A stretch of 64,000 nt of DNA from Pectinophora gossypiella (GCF_024362695.1 NC_065405.1:6208672-6272671); one strand, 5' to 3'. Positions 21,301-30,357 are shown, counted from the first letter of the stretch. Notes: generated by a model from the sequence alone, not told the origin. Numbers and translations are program-made.

Positions 21301-21639
21301 CGTCTTAGTGAGCACCTATATTCCAAAAGAAGCACCCGTGCAAAATTTTAGACTCCTGGCACTTGTAGTTTCTGAGATTTCGATAAGAGTGAGTCAGTCA
21401 GTGACTGACTCTTCTTTTTTATACATATAGATTATTATAGATATAAGCTACAGGACATCTAGGGTGTATGTTTGTTTAAAATAAAATACTTGTTACAGGT
21501 AACAGATCTCCTTAAAGTAGCCAAAACAAATTTCGTAGTTTTGAAGTTGCTAGCGGGAGGACACAAGAGGGACTCGACGGTGCCACCAGAATTTGACTTT
21601 TCTGTACATAGACATTTTCCTATCATAAAACTAGTGTAA
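9330..21639 (+). CDS. Naa35: NatC auxiliary subunit NAA35 (MAK10), 13 exons, 708 aa
   Basis: Exons: 9330-9408, 9949-10100, 10855-11078, 12109-12289, 12659-12848, 13137-13318, 14200-14424, 15127-15267, 17249-17412, 18863-19058, 19695-19852, 20886-20979, 21499-21639. All have GT-AG borders and every phase joins; the stop is TAA. The product is collinear with animal NAA35 (human ~725 aa): NWVDIT near the N-terminus, LFGLFEAMSAIEMMDPKMD, WLEGHSLAQTVFTNLYLHQP, MGFEPMINQRLLPPTFPRY, CGHNRARQRDK, LSGLELELYSVHEYHY, and the C-terminal PNFVV-like stretch with LLAGGHKRD and VPPEFDFS. NAA35 is the scaffold subunit that anchors the NatC complex (with NAA30 and NAA38) to ribosomes, where it acetylates N-terminal Met before hydrophobic residues. 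Start chosen at ggccATGGa, which fits vertebrate and fly N-termini. Exons 7-10 are GC-rich, unlike the AT-rich introns. Introns are loaded with repeats. Confidence 0.96.
9505..9660. repeat. Family G palindromic MITE in NAA35 intron 1
   Basis: Same inverted ends as the copy at 8755-8926 (aaggccacatcgaagcaattc .. gctctgatgtggcctttt). Confidence 0.65.
10209..10345 (+). repeat. Family A SINE tail fragment
   Basis: Only the tail is present (atgagccatgtcag.. to acatgatagaagag). NAA35 intron 2. Confidence 0.65.
10375..10622 (+). repeat. Family J repeat
   Basis: Shares ttcaagataaattatgaaat, tgacgtcactgtgtgg and gtaactcatttgactagttg with 14660-14895 and the inverted copy at 60845-61078. NAA35 intron 2. 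Confidence 0.65.
11890..12075 (+). repeat. Family J variant next to NAA35 exon 4 acceptor
   Basis: Closest to the copy at 3430-3685 (agaaatagaagccagtctaag and ctcatttgactagg). It ends ~35 bases before the acceptor at 12108. NAA35 intron 3. Confidence 0.6.
13350..13465 (+). pseudogene. Decayed duplicate of NAA35 exon 6
   Basis: About 30 bases after the exon 6 donor a second stretch aligns, with gaps and substitutions, to the second half of exon 6 (13196-13330). Shared runs include tacactc-atcaagcc, the ctgcgagct / cgagctggtggcca block, gcaccaact, and cgctggt followed by a gt-like donor position. It has lost reading-frame integrity (indels) and would not encode the NAA35 segment, so I read it as a relic of a local tandem exon duplication. 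Alignment was by eye. Confidence 0.6.
14660..14895 (+). repeat. Family J repeat
   Basis: Blocks ttcaagataaattctgatta, tttcgtgttttgacgttta and tgatttgactagttggaaac match 10375-10622. NAA35 intron 7. Confidence 0.65.
15360..15516 (-). repeat. Family D (RTE-like) 3' end, 5'-truncated
   Basis: Read on the minus strand it ends ctcttaaattgatgatgatg, an RTE-like ATC tail. It matches copies at 15890-16145, 16385-16565, 26697-26872, 36223-36317 and 52855-53104. It breaks off at gcccagaatagtct and joins directly to a copy of adenylyl cyclase sequence. NAA35 intron 8. Confidence 0.75.
15516..16145 (-). repeat. Copy of adenylyl cyclase exon edge, intron and its D element
   Basis: Nearly identical to 52486-53104. 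It contains the first ~32 bases of the cyclase exon (including the acceptor: ttcag then gtagcctccgatgtagtat on the minus strand), ~340 bases of the intron upstream of it, and the D element lying further upstream in that intron. Only scattered substitutions and one small indel separate the copies. The cyclase locus is clearly the source, because there the exon is in frame and continues. It sits in NAA35 intron 8 in antisense to NAA35. Confidence 0.9.
16138..16375 (+). repeat. RTE-like LINE C-terminal coding fragment
   Basis: An open frame includes IIEGKLQGKRGRGRAYMEQI and ends at 16365. It is followed by the cttaaattgatgatgatg tail, here on the plus strand. The Gly/Arg/Lys motif is typical of the C-terminus of RTE reverse transcriptases. 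It is 5'-truncated and has no catalytic domain. Confidence 0.75.
16385..16565 (-). repeat. Family D fragment
   Basis: Blocks ccctcttgccttccgccccg and aaagccgtactaggactcct match the other D copies. NAA35 intron 8, nested among other RTE-like pieces. Confidence 0.65.
16690..17240 (+). repeat. Family L element, interrupted, abutting NAA35 exon 9
   Basis: The two ends (caactctccg .. acctcacccctcgaacac at 16691-16760, and cagacatcacacacacaggt .. gtgtctgtgtaaaacgaggt to aagtgtccgggtgtg at 17130-17233) match the inverted uninterrupted copy at 29150-29345. The ~350 bases between are extra and include a family C SINE (16883-17063). The right end stops ~15 bases before the exon 9 acceptor at 17248. 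Confidence 0.7.
16883..17063 (-). repeat. Family C SINE fragment
   Basis: Carries the C tail (cccactgctgggcacaggcc, tcaatcaaccggagggggta) and core gggaccaacggcttaacgtg. It lacks the tRNA-like head. Inserted in the L element. Confidence 0.75.
17467..17832 (+). repeat. Family C SINE with duplicated head
   Basis: The A-box half (ctccgtggtctagtggttag) occurs twice in succession at about 17470-17505 and 17508-17545. The B-box (ccgggttcgattcccgatgg), SINE core and C-type tail (ggaggcctgtgcccagcagt) then follow. NAA35 intron 9. Confidence 0.8.
17870..18014 (+). repeat. Family E MITE
   Basis: Ends acggtcacgagtac and attgctcatgattgta are near-inverse. Directly follows the C SINE. NAA35 intron 9. Confidence 0.7.
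18018..18215 (+). repeat. LINE C-terminal coding fragment
   Basis: The translation contains IMEGKIDGKRGRGRRKINWL, an RTE-type C-terminal motif, followed by a stop and gaagaagaag-rich DNA. 5'-truncated. NAA35 intron 9. Confidence 0.6.
18552..18778. repeat. Family M MITE with 32-bp perfect terminal repeats
   Basis: 18552-18583 and 18747-18778 are exact inverse copies (acgggttcttaccgcg.. / ..cgcggtaagaacccgt) around a ~163-base centre. The right end plus the following ~50 bases recur at about 40400-40480 in a cyclase intron. NAA35 intron 9. Confidence 0.8.
19896..20215. repeat. 33-bp minisatellite, about 9-10 units
   Basis: The unit is built on aaatcgtctacttccc followed by aaaaggaccactgtccc. 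Units are almost identical (single changes such as cttcccg, ctttccc and tctattt). The array starts 43 bases after the exon 11 donor. Because 33 is divisible by 3, it stays open in several frames on both strands, which explains the ~120-codon open frames here. NAA35 intron 11. Confidence 0.95.
20236..20563 (-). repeat. Family A SINE
   Basis: Full element on the minus strand, from the cctccgtggtccagtgg head at the right to the cttcatcttatcgtgtgg tail at the left. NAA35 intron 11. Confidence 0.85.
20566..20852 (+). repeat. Family H MITE, ends lost
   Basis: Shares ggtatgctcaatgctatgaa, accattaacttggtatctcc and gggtgggatgacgtcag with 22114-24140. It has lost the left terminal bases. NAA35 intron 11. 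Confidence 0.7.
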
Positions 21640-21878
21640 ACATAAGTATAGCTATGAGGTTTATCATTTATCCGAAATTAATTTCGCTCAGACTGAACAT
21701 GTGACAATCAGGAATGTAAAGAATTTAGCGCCAAATATTTAAGTAGCTCTATTCGAATATTAATCGTGAATTCGGTTGTAAATAGTCATTAATTATGTAC
21801 ATCGCATCAAAATGTCTTAAAGCAACATCGTTGTATGTGGAGCTGTTTTAAAATGTATCTATATGAATTATGAAGTGC

Positions 21879-21884
21879 AATAAA
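21879..21884 (+). terminator. NAA35 polyadenylation signal
   Basis: AATAAA 240 bases after the NAA35 stop codon; the most likely cleavage signal. A T-rich stretch follows. Confidence 0.6.
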
Positions 21885-22314
21885 TGAATTGAAAATCATT
21901 TCAATGTATTGTTATTTTTTCAAAGAAAAGGCAAATCAAAATATACCAGAAAAAAATAAAAATTTTGCTGAATCGCCCGCGATTTTCAATGTGATATTAT
22001 GTCTAGAAAGTGATTATATTCGTTTTGATTTCTAGGATACCTCTAGAGGAAGCCAGATTCCTGGATAAGGGGTGTAGAATTATATACTAGTGTCTTAGAA
22101 TAAATAGTAATACCATGGCATAAGTAAACCAGGTATGCTCAATCCTATGAAAAGTCGCCATTACTAGCCGTCTGATTACGTAAGTGTTACCACTGTTATA
22201 CCACGTTATACCATTAATTGGTATCTCCAACATTCCAAGGACGTAAATTTTGTTGAAAATTAAGGTAATTACTGACTAATGTATTCAAATACTATTACTT
22301 GTCACATATACATA

Positions 22315-23946
22315 CACTTCTCATCAAAAAAATCGAAACACTTCCGTTTTCATTGTTTCTGTCCGAATTTAACACAAAAAAGAATTCATACGATGAAAGA
22401 AAATACATAAATGTATAGCTGGCAGTTTGGCCATTACAGTGATAAGCGAACTAAATTCAAAATTAGAATTTCATTTGTTTATCTTATAAACGAAATGAAT
22501 CACTGTTTTGAGACAAATGTGTGTTTAGGGTTGGAGTACATTTAGCGTTTAAAAACTAAAAATTGGCGCCTATCCTTAAACTTTTTGTTTTTTATTTCAA
22601 TACTGTGACTTTGGGACGTCTGAAAAAAGGTTTTTTTCTAAAACGTATGGATACTTCGCCCACAGAAGCCGCCCAAGTTGTGGCATTGCTGGATTCTGGC
22701 CTTAGTCAGCGTGTTGTGGCTGCAAGACTGCATCTAAGCCTGTCATCTGTTCATAGAGTCTATAAACGTTATCGGGAGACTGGTTTGTTCACGCGCCGTT
22801 CAGGATCTGGCAGGAATCGGGTCACTTCTGAGCGAGATGATCGATTTATTGTAACAACTTCTTTAAGAAATCGACGCCTTAACGCTTTTCAACTGCAGCA
22901 GCGGCTTCGTGTTGTACGAAGGGTGGCTGTAAGTGACTCTACAATTAGAAGAAGGTTGAAGGATCGTGGACTGGTACCGCATAAGCCAGCAAATGGGCCG
23001 AAATTAACTGCAGACCATCGAAGAGCGCGCCTTAACTTTGCACGTGAGCACCTAAATTGGTCATACCTACAGTGGAGCAAAGTTCTCTTTTCTGATGAGT
23101 GTAAAATTATGCTGTATGGTAACGACGGAAGGAACAAGGTCTACAGAAGAGACGGAGAACGCTATGCACAATGCTGCATTGAAGAAAAGGTCAGCTATGG
23201 TGGCGGTTCGTGGACGGTTTGGGGAGGAATCAGCGCCGACGGTAAGACAGAGCTTGCTTTCGTGTCTGGGCCACGTCTGCCTGCACTAAACTGTCATCGG
23301 TACGTCGAAGAGTGTCTCGAGCCTCATGTGATGCCCTATGCATATTTTATTGGCAACGGCTTCATATTCATGCACGACAATGCTAGGGCTCACACTGCGG
23401 GCGTCGTACGAGATTATCTTAACGAAGTCGATATCTCTATTATGGAATGGCCAGCAAGAAGCCCGGACATGAATCCCATTGAACATCTGTGGGATGAATT
23501 AAAGAGACGAATTCGAGCAAGAGATCCTGCCCCAGAAACACTTAGCCAGCTGCAAGATGCAATCCAAGAGGAATGGGACAATATACCACAGCATGTGATC
23601 GTGACTCTCATCCGATCGATGAAGAACCGTATGGAAGCAGTAATTAGAGCTCGGGGAGGGAATACAAGTTATTAAATAAACGTTTTTTAGCTTTTTTTTT
23701 TCATTTACGTGTGTTGTTTTATCCATTTCCTTTATACTCCATACGGAATAAAAATGACTCATTTAACAAAATACGAAACCTATGAAAAATTCATTTAAAT
23801 TTAGAACATTAACATTAAGATTTGATAAGCTCATATTACTCACTATTAAACGACATTTAACATTTATTCCTAAATGTACACATTTTTCTGATAATCCTGA
23901 CAAAACGTAAACTTGCAAGGTGTTTCGATTTTTTTGATGAGAAGTG
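22315..23946 (+). mobile_element. Tc1-type DNA transposon, 1,632 bp
   Basis: Bounded by 27-bp identical terminal inverted repeats (cacttctcatcaaaaaaatc gaaacac), which then diverge, and by TA on both sides (22313-22314 and 23947-23948), the target duplication of Tc1/mariner elements. It carries a single uninterrupted transposase gene and is inserted in a family H MITE. The intact frame and exact repeats suggest recent arrival and possible activity. Confidence 0.93.
22647..23675 (+). CDS. Tc1-family transposase, 342 aa
   Basis: The N-terminal part (residues ~1-110) has two helix-turn-helix regions (ALLDSGLSQRVVAARLHLSL, then TIRRRLKDRGL) for binding the terminal repeats. The catalytic triad reads FSDE..., HDNARAH and NPIEHLWDELKRR. 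Exactly 34 residues separate the second Asp from the Glu, i.e. DD34E, the Tc1 signature; WPARSPDMNPIEH is also typical. The enzyme cuts and pastes its element at TA sites in the nucleus. The length matches the family (~340 aa). The frame is open further upstream to 22563 without an ATG; I chose the ATG at 22647 because MDTSPTEAAQVVALL starts at the family's usual N-terminus. No stop or frameshift is seen. Confidence 0.95.
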   Translation: MDTSPTEAAQVVALLDSGLSQRVVAARLHLSLSSVHRVYKRYRETGLFTRRSGSGRNRVTSERDDRFIVTTSLRNRRLNAFQLQQRLRVVRRVAVSDSTIRRRLKDRGLVPHKPANGPKLTADHRRARLNFAREHLNWSYLQWSKVLFSDECKIMLYGNDGRNKVYRRDGERYAQCCIEEKVSYGGGSWTVWGGISADGKTELAFVSGPRLPALNCHRYVEECLEPHVMPYAYFIGNGFIFMHDNARAHTAGVVRDYLNEVDISIMEWPARSPDMNPIEHLWDELKRRIRARDPAPETLSQLQDAIQEEWDNIPQHVIVTLIRSMKNRMEAVIRARGGNTSY

Positions 23947-24205
23947 TATATATAAATTATTAAAACTGTAAGTATTTTTTTTACTTAAAGTTTAAAATTG
24001 CCTTGCAAAGTAAATTAAAAACATTGGTCGTGGGTAATTTATTTTTTACGAAATGGCAACGTAGGGTAGGATGACGTCAGATGGGCTAACCTTGGAATGT
24101 TAGCTGTCACCTTTGAGCATACCTGGTTTTCTTAAACCATGAATAATACAACGTATAGAACGATAACTGCATCAATTCGTATCGGGCGCTGACTTCACCC
24201 TCTCT

Positions 24206-24346
24206 GCGGGCTTAGCACCGTAAGCGCGCGACTCTTTCTCGCCTCGACATACGTCACCCGTCACTCTCTCACAGTACTGTACAGAAAGAGACAGACGATC
24301 TCTGTCGCGGCGAGAAAGAGTCGCGTGCTTACGGTGCTAAGCCCGC
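24206..24346. repeat. 38-bp inverted repeat with 65-base centre
   Basis: Arms 24206-24243 and 24309-24346 differ at one position (gcgggcttagcaccgtaagc.. / ..gcttacggtgctaagcccgc). GC-rich compared with the surroundings. No second copy seen. Confidence 0.85.
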
Positions 24347-24514
24347 TGGGTCTTACTCGAGTCTTAAACAGTCATAAGCTGCTGAGGAAAGTGCCTGGAG
24401 TGTCTCACTGGAATTTACGTGTTAGTGCCACACGATTAGAATTTTATTTGTGTATGGCGTATCCGGGATGTACTAGTGTGCCCATATAACAGAGATAATT
24501 AGGTCGATTTAATA

Positions 24515-24990
24515 CAGGGTGTTAGTGATATCGTAACGAATACTAAGGGGGTTGATTCAGACCATGATTCTGAGTATCAAGGGGAATTTTCCGTCGCAAA
24601 ATTCATTTTTTTTTTTAGTTTTTTTTTAATTATTTTCAATTCTATTCATTTGCGATTGAAAATTCCACTTGATATTAACTCAGAATAATAAGCTGAATCA
24701 TCTCTCTCAGTATTCGTTACGAAGTCACTTACACCCCTTACCAGTACATACAGGTAAGTATGGGTATTAGTGACACCGTAACGCATACTGAGGGGGATGA
24801 TTCAGACCGTGATTCTGAGTTGATATTAAGTGGAATTTCCTGTCGGAAAATTTATGAAAATTTTTGTTTTTTTAAATTCTAATTTTTCGTCCTATACTTT
24901 TGCGACGGAAAAATCCACTTGTTATCAACTCAGAATCATGGCCTGGATCATCCTTCAAAGTTTTCGTTACGATGTCACTAACACCCAGTA
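24515..24990. repeat. Family F MITE dimer
   Basis: Two F palindromes (about 24515-24740 and 24766-24990) are separated by a linker containing ccagtacatacaggtaagta. Same arrangement as at 2135-2630. Confidence 0.8.
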
Positions 24991-25031
24991 TTTACAGTGG
25001 AAATAAATAACATACCAAATAACAAGATATA

Positions 25032-25037
25032 TTTATT
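25032..25037 (-). terminator. Polyadenylation signal of the acidic-protein gene
   Basis: AATAAA on the minus strand, 120 bases beyond the stop codon at 25157. Confidence 0.5.
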
Positions 25038-25156
25038 CGTTACATTACATAAATAAATAATTCATTTTTAATATTTGAGTTATGACTAGACAAACAGTAA
25101 CATAGTGAATACTCGTTCAGTAATATAGTATATGTTTAGTTTCTTCTTTCACTTGT

Positions 25157-27495
25157 TTATTCATCTTCTGCATCGCTGTCGGCGTCGGATACGTCTGTGA
25201 CGCAGTCGTGCTCTATAGTCTTCACTTTCAAGAAATCCGTGGTCTGTGGTCCTGGACATTACAAAAATACACATAAATGTTAGTAGAAAAATGTGCACTT
25301 TCCTTTTCGGCGGATAAGAAAATGACGGGTATAACTTAAAATAAAATTAGAGGTGTCTGCAGGAATCGAGGCTATTTAACATAGATTTTTTATTAGTCGA
25401 GTCTAACCGACATACACACGTATCACGTAATTATTTATATAATTAGTTTTGAATCTACCTGATAAGTAGGCAGTTTTTTTATATATTACTTATTATATCT
25501 ACAAATTACAGTAATTACGTTGCGTCTAACAAGATGCATGTAGGTATAATAATTATGTGTTGGCATCATATACCTTATCTATTTTAAGAACTAAACAAAA
25601 TTTTAATAATATCTATTCCGTATTTTCGCGTGCTTGCTTTTTGTATGCAGATACTGAATTCGTTGCAATCAGATCTTTTCAGTTACAACTTAGAATATTT
25701 CAAGATAAACACCTACCGTTTATCTATTATCGATTTAAGATAAAAAGCCGATTTTAAACCAAAATAAAATCAAGGTTGATGAGGTCGCAAGTAAATAGTA
25801 GCCGGGACCAACGACTTATTGTTTCTTCTGAACTACAGAATCACGCTCTCTGATCATTTTTTACTCCCTCGCGATACGGCAATCGTGCGGCGCCTATTAG
25901 GTATATCGAGGGTTTCAACCAATAGCTGAACGACGTCTATCAACGTAGATAGCATTCGCTGCGCCTATTGGTCGAAACCGGCGCCGCGCGTTGCGGTTAC
26001 CGTGCAGAGCCTGCTGATGAGAATATTTTTATTTATACCCTTGGTATAAGAAAACCAGGTATGCTCAAAACGGACAGCTAACATTTCAAGGTTAGCCCAA
26101 CTGAAGTCATTCAAACTTCCGTTGCCATTTCGTCAAAAATAAATTACCCACGACCAATGTTTTTAATTTACTTTGCAAGCCAATTTTGAACTTTTCGTAA
26201 AAGATTTCCTTACAGTTTTAAAGTAATTAAATACATTAGTTGTTCACATAATTTTCAAAAATAAAATTTACGTCCTTGGAATGTTAGAGGTATCAATTTA
26301 ATGGTAACACAGTGGTAACACTACGTCATCAAATGGCTAGCAATGGCGGCTTTGCATAGGACTGAGCATACCTGGTTTTCTTATACCATATTTATACCTT
26401 CAGTGTAAACGACATTCGCTCCGAAATCCTGTATGGGAGTGGGCGTGATGGGACGGTCTGCTCCCGCCGCTCCGTTTTCCTCGCCCCCCTCGTCGTCACT
26501 ATCCACCATTATCTCCTCTTCTTCACATTCTTCTATCTGATGACAATATTATTTTTAGAACAAACTTCGCTAGTATACGCATGGATTTGTGACACTTAGT
26601 GCATAGCTGTTTTTTTCAGCTGTTTATCTGAGTTTAGGGAGTTGTACCCTAAAATGCACTATTCTGTAGTAGAGCAGGCTACTATTATTAGAATCATCAT
26701 CACTAATATAAGAGCCACGCTCTTGTCGGTGTAGCATTCTCCATGCTACTTTAGGGAAAAATAGAGCAGTGGTTTCCGTCTTGCCTTCCGCCCCGCAGTA
26801 CTCTGTATGACGCGAGTGGGATGGCGCCCAGAGTAGTCTATTTCAAAACCGTACTAGGACTATAATTACGGGTGATGCTTTAGAATTATCTTCGGATGAT
26901 CTGAAGACTCCACTACGAAGTGTAGATGCAAGTTGTTTTGTAACGATCTTTGTCTTTGCCCTGCCTACCCCATAGGGATTACAGCCTTAAACTATGTTAA
27001 CGCATTGCAGAATAGAACTTAGACAATGAAGTGAAGATCTGATACCAAAGCGTTACATTACAAGTAACACACCTTAATCTAATGATTGGATTAAGTTTGT
27101 TAGCGTCATAGAATAAGGAATGGTAGCGTGTAGGTTGCCTACATAGGTATACATGGCCAATAAAAAATTGTCGATGTTTTTAACAACTGATAAGTAGTTT
27201 ACGAAAGTCACATTTAAACATAACATAGAGATACAAAAAAAGTATAGTAAGGTTATCGAAAGGTTACCTGGACAACTTGTATATCAAAGCTCTGTTGTTT
27301 CTTCCTGAACTCAAGCAGGGTTGAGGTTGCGGGGGAGTCTGTTGAGTTGGACGCCCGTCTGAAGCAGCCTGGCGAGGGCGTTCCTTGGCTGGGCCCCCCC
27401 TCGTTGACTTGGTACCCCACTTCTAGATTTAGAGGTAGATTCGGGTTGCCAGACGAACGTCTGCGGCGTAGCTGACATTCCGGTTCTTCCGCCAT
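25157..27495 (-). CDS. Small acidic protein, unknown function, three exons, 153 aa
   Basis: Exons on the minus strand: 27495-27268, 26536-26398, 25251-25157. Splice sites are consensus and phases 0 and 1 join. The start sits in a good context (ctatcaccATGG). The N-terminus has an Arg patch (CQLRRRRSS). A middle segment (LLEFRKKQQSFDIQVVQIEE) may be helical. Then come a Glu/Asp run (EECEEEEIMVDSDDEGGEE), a TPTPIQDFGANVVYTE segment, and a second acidic end (DVSDADSDAEDE). No signal peptide or membrane segment, so likely cytosolic or nuclear. I do not recognise the family. The coding-like codon use, frame-keeping introns and polyA signal support a real gene. Intron 2 holds a family H MITE ending right at the exon 2 donor. 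Confidence 0.68.
25300..25375 (+). repeat. Family K right-end fragment
   Basis: ctttccttttcggcggataa .. gtctgcaggaatcg, matching the end of 2909-3250. Intron 2 of the acidic-protein gene. Confidence 0.6.
25376..26046. other. Intron interior, no recognised feature
   Basis: AT-rich DNA plus a GC-richer patch at about 25860-26010 (gcgatacggcaatcgtgcgg). A short piece of the SINE core is at 25790-25820. Nothing else supported. Confidence 0.4.
26047..26393 (-). repeat. Family H MITE
   Basis: Uninterrupted copy: left end aagaaaaccaggtatgctca, right end tgagcatacctggttttctt, with the tgacgtcat-like and aaattacccacgaccaatg blocks of the family. Its right end is ~5 bases from the donor of exon 2 of the acidic-protein gene. 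Confidence 0.8.
26697..26872 (-). repeat. Family D (RTE-like) 3' end
   Basis: taatataagagccacgctct .. ccgcagtactctgt .. ccgtactaggact, matching other D copies. Intron 1 of the acidic-protein gene. Confidence 0.7.
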
Positions 27496-27654
27496 GGTGA
27501 TAGTTCTGTCGGGATATTGATGTTAATTTAAAACGCATTCTGGAAACTTTACGAGTAGTAATCAGGTACCGGAATGCATATTTTGCGCCTGCATTTACCG
27601 CAATACTTCCACGGTAACACTTATTTAGTTTGTATATTGGACTGTAAAAAGAAG

Positions 27655-27905
27655 CCGTGGTAGCCCAGTTGGTAGAACGCTTGTCTCTCACTTTGGGGTC
27701 GCAGGTTCGAATCCAGCACAGGCCTACACCAATGATTGTCGAATTTGACTTCGAATTCATGTTTGGATCATGTATTCGATTTTCACGTGCTCAGCGGCGA
27801 AGAAAAATATCAGCAGCAGTCGCTTCTGTAAAAAACCTGACCTGTCAAATCTTCAGGTCAGATAGGTGGACCCTGTGAAAAACGGGATAATTCTAAGGGG
27901 GATGT
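27655..27905 (+). repeat. Family B SINE
   Basis: tRNA-like head gtggtagcccagttggtaga with B-box caggttcgaatcc, and tail aacgggataattctaagggg. It lies 160 bases upstream of the acidic-protein start codon, antisense to that gene. Confidence 0.8.
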
Positions 27906-28404
27906 GATATTGGACTGTAATTTTTTAGTCATCACATTTGAATCGGGCTAGCCAGAGCCAACATAACTGTCATACGTTCCATTGCACGCTGCTCCATTGC
28001 GCCCATAGCTGTGTAAAATTATTTCTTTTAAATGATGGAGACAAGGAGTCAACTTTTACGTTTGTCCGGGATAATGCAGCTGAACCTTACCTATTGTAAG
28101 TTTTATCTTTACTCACCATCCAGAAGAGAAGAAATAACTTATTTTATACCTAACTATCTCTCTCTATCTCTATATCACTAGCGATCTACCCGTAAATGAG
28201 TTCATTTCCACCCCCTTTCCATCCCCTTAAGGGATGATTTGTATGTTTTTCTGGGTCACAATAATCTATCGTCATACTAAATTTCATTAAAATCGGTTAA
28301 GCGGTTTAAGCGCGAAAATGTAACATAGACAGACAGAGTTACTTTATAATCTGTAATATATATGAGTGGATATATTTTTTTCCTTACAAATACACAATAC
28401 GTTT

Positions 28405-28575
28405 TTACTTACCAGTTTCGTTCCAAACTTCAATTGTTGGGTCTGCACTGCTTGAGTGTAAGGTTTAATTGAATTAGAAACCACTTGGCGAACTGATATT
28501 GTCTTCGTTACTGTCACTGGAGGCACCTTGACGGTCACTGGTGCGTGGGCTACTAAGTAGACGACCACCACGTTG
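28405..28575 (-). other. Possible upstream exon or 5' UTR exon
   Basis: On the minus strand an open stretch free of stops ends with a consensus donor (gaaactg then gtaagt). It reads VTVKVPPVTVTKTISV..., but has no in-frame ATG. It could be a 5' UTR exon of the acidic-protein gene or chance. Weakly supported. Confidence 0.25.
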
Positions 28576-28919
28576 CAGAGCGAAGCCCTATGACACTAAT
28601 CTGCTGGGTTTTGTTTCAGGGGTTGCCGAACGTTTTTTATAATACTTTCATTTTAAAATAAGTATAACAAATCCGTGATAACCCTGTTCGAAAAATGAAT
28701 TCCAGCTTGGGCTTAAACTTCCGAATTCGACTTTATGAGTTTGAATTCATTTTTGGATCGTAGACAATTGATATCACGTGGTTTCCTGCATATGACTTAA
28801 ACATAGCTGGCATAGCTGTCGGGAGTGGGAGTATATACTTACTACACGCCTGGTTATTTAAAAATTGTCTTATTAGTTAGGTATTTTTTGTATGTAGTAA
28901 CGTGCATACAGTAAGTCAA

Positions 28920-29015
28920 ACAGTGTATTGCGGGGCAGAAGGCAAGAGGGAAAACACTGCCCTATTTTTCTTCCCTAAAAAGTATCTACACAATGCGTGG
29001 CTTGGCTTAAATTAG
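28920..29015 (+). repeat. Family D fragment
   Basis: ggggcagaaggcaagaggga .. cttaaattagtgatgatgac: D sequence on the plus strand with its ATC-type tail. Confidence 0.65.
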
Positions 29016-29149
29016 TGATGATGACGTGCATACATTTATGTTCTTATGTAACATATCTATGTTAACCAGCAAAGATAATATAGGTAGTAGTATATAGGGA
29101 GATGATGATGATGATGCTCTGTCTTTCTACAGTTCAATGCGTCTAATGC

Positions 29150-29345
29150 GTCGTATTGCCACACCCCGGACACTTCATACAAACAACCTCGTTTTACACA
29201 GACACTACACATTGACATTATCTTACACACGCATCTGTGTGTGTGACGTCTGACAACATACGATTCAAGTCTACTATGTTCGAGGGGTGAGGTAAACCTA
29301 GGTCAGATGCTGGTGGGGAGCGGAGAGTTGCCATTTGTGTGTGTC
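29150..29345 (-). repeat. Family L element, uninterrupted
   Basis: Reverse complement of the two flanks at 16690-16760 and 17130-17233: cctcgttttacacagacact, cgaggggtgaggtaaaccta and ggagcggagagttgc. Confidence 0.7.
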
Positions 29346-30030
29346 TTTACCCGACTGCGGTGAATTAAAAATTAAGGTTATGTCTTTAATATCCATGTAT
29401 GCGTGTATGTAAGTCTGTTACCACGTAACTGCCAAACCACACGTCAGAATTTAACAAATGAGGTGTCACTAGAAGCGTCTTAATCGTCCGGTGGTTATAG
29501 GTAATGTGACGTTGCGTAAAAATCAATATGGCGCCCTCTAGAGGACATAAACTGAGGACGAAAACATTTTTTTTTCCAAGGGTATCATGTTGGGTATCAA
29601 ATGAAAGGGCTTAATTTGCACATTTCAAATATGAACATATTATTAGCTTTTACTCGCGGGTTTGCTTGTATTTACGCGATTTTAAGTTTAATTGATAACA
29701 ACTGTTCAGACACGCTCCGGATAGGTTTTATCTCCAAAACTAAAGTATAAAAATTAAAACTGGATTATGGAAAATACGCAATCTAAAAAAATTCTTTTTT
29801 AATTCAGAGCGCGATTTTTCCGTAGTCGGATTTCAATTTTTACACTTTTATTTTTATTATAATCTAACTAAATGGTTGTCTACCCCTGCCACTTGTGAGG
29901 ATTCTCTACTTCAATGCTAATTTTTGTCGTGTTGTGTATAAAAATTGGAACATTTATTGCAGAGGTGGAATAATTCGATTCAAGTAGGTAAGTTACTCAC
30001 CTATTTCTGCGCTTTTTTTGGTATGACGTA
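29346..30030. other. Intergenic, no gene seen
   Basis: Low-complexity, AT-rich sequence. gcgccctctagaggacataa and gggtatcaaatgaaagggct look like dispersed repeat sequence, but no second copy is present here. Confidence 0.4.
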
Positions 30031-30031
30031 T

Positions 30032-30357
30032 TGTAGATTTATCTTGAATGGCGTGTCGATTGTGAGACCTATGATAGACTTCATCAAACCTGGTGTATTG
30101 AGCCGCCAAAGACACCTGATATGGATGATGAGTATTTACATTACAACCACTGCATAGGTACTTTCTTAAGTAAAAAGTAGCCGAGACCCACTTCTTAACG
30201 TGCCCTCTGAAGCACGGAGTACGGGTGACAAGTCTGCAATATCCTAACTACTTAAACTAGGGATTATAAAGTGATTATTGTGGTATGTCCCTACCGGGAT
30301 TCGAACTAGTGTTCTTCGGTCGGGCCTACCGCTCAACCACTGACCTACAGTGGCCGT
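30032..30357 (-). repeat. Family A SINE, degenerate
   Basis: Core and head recognisable (cttcttaacgtgccctctga; ccctaccgggattcgaac), with many substitutions, so an older copy. Confidence 0.65.

Larger units (their letters stand above)
22114..24140 (+). repeat. Family H MITE split by a Tc1 transposon
   Basis: Left part 22114-22314 and right part 23947-24140. The ends are inverted: ccaggtatgctcaa at 22129 and ttgagcatacctgg near 24114-24127. Removing the transposon restores an element like 26047-26393 and 44995-45390. It lies just downstream of NAA35. Confidence 0.8.

Noticed and set aside
22563..22646. N-terminal extension of the Tc1 transposase
   Set aside because: It has no ATG and is AT-rich; the family N-terminus begins at the ATG at 22647.
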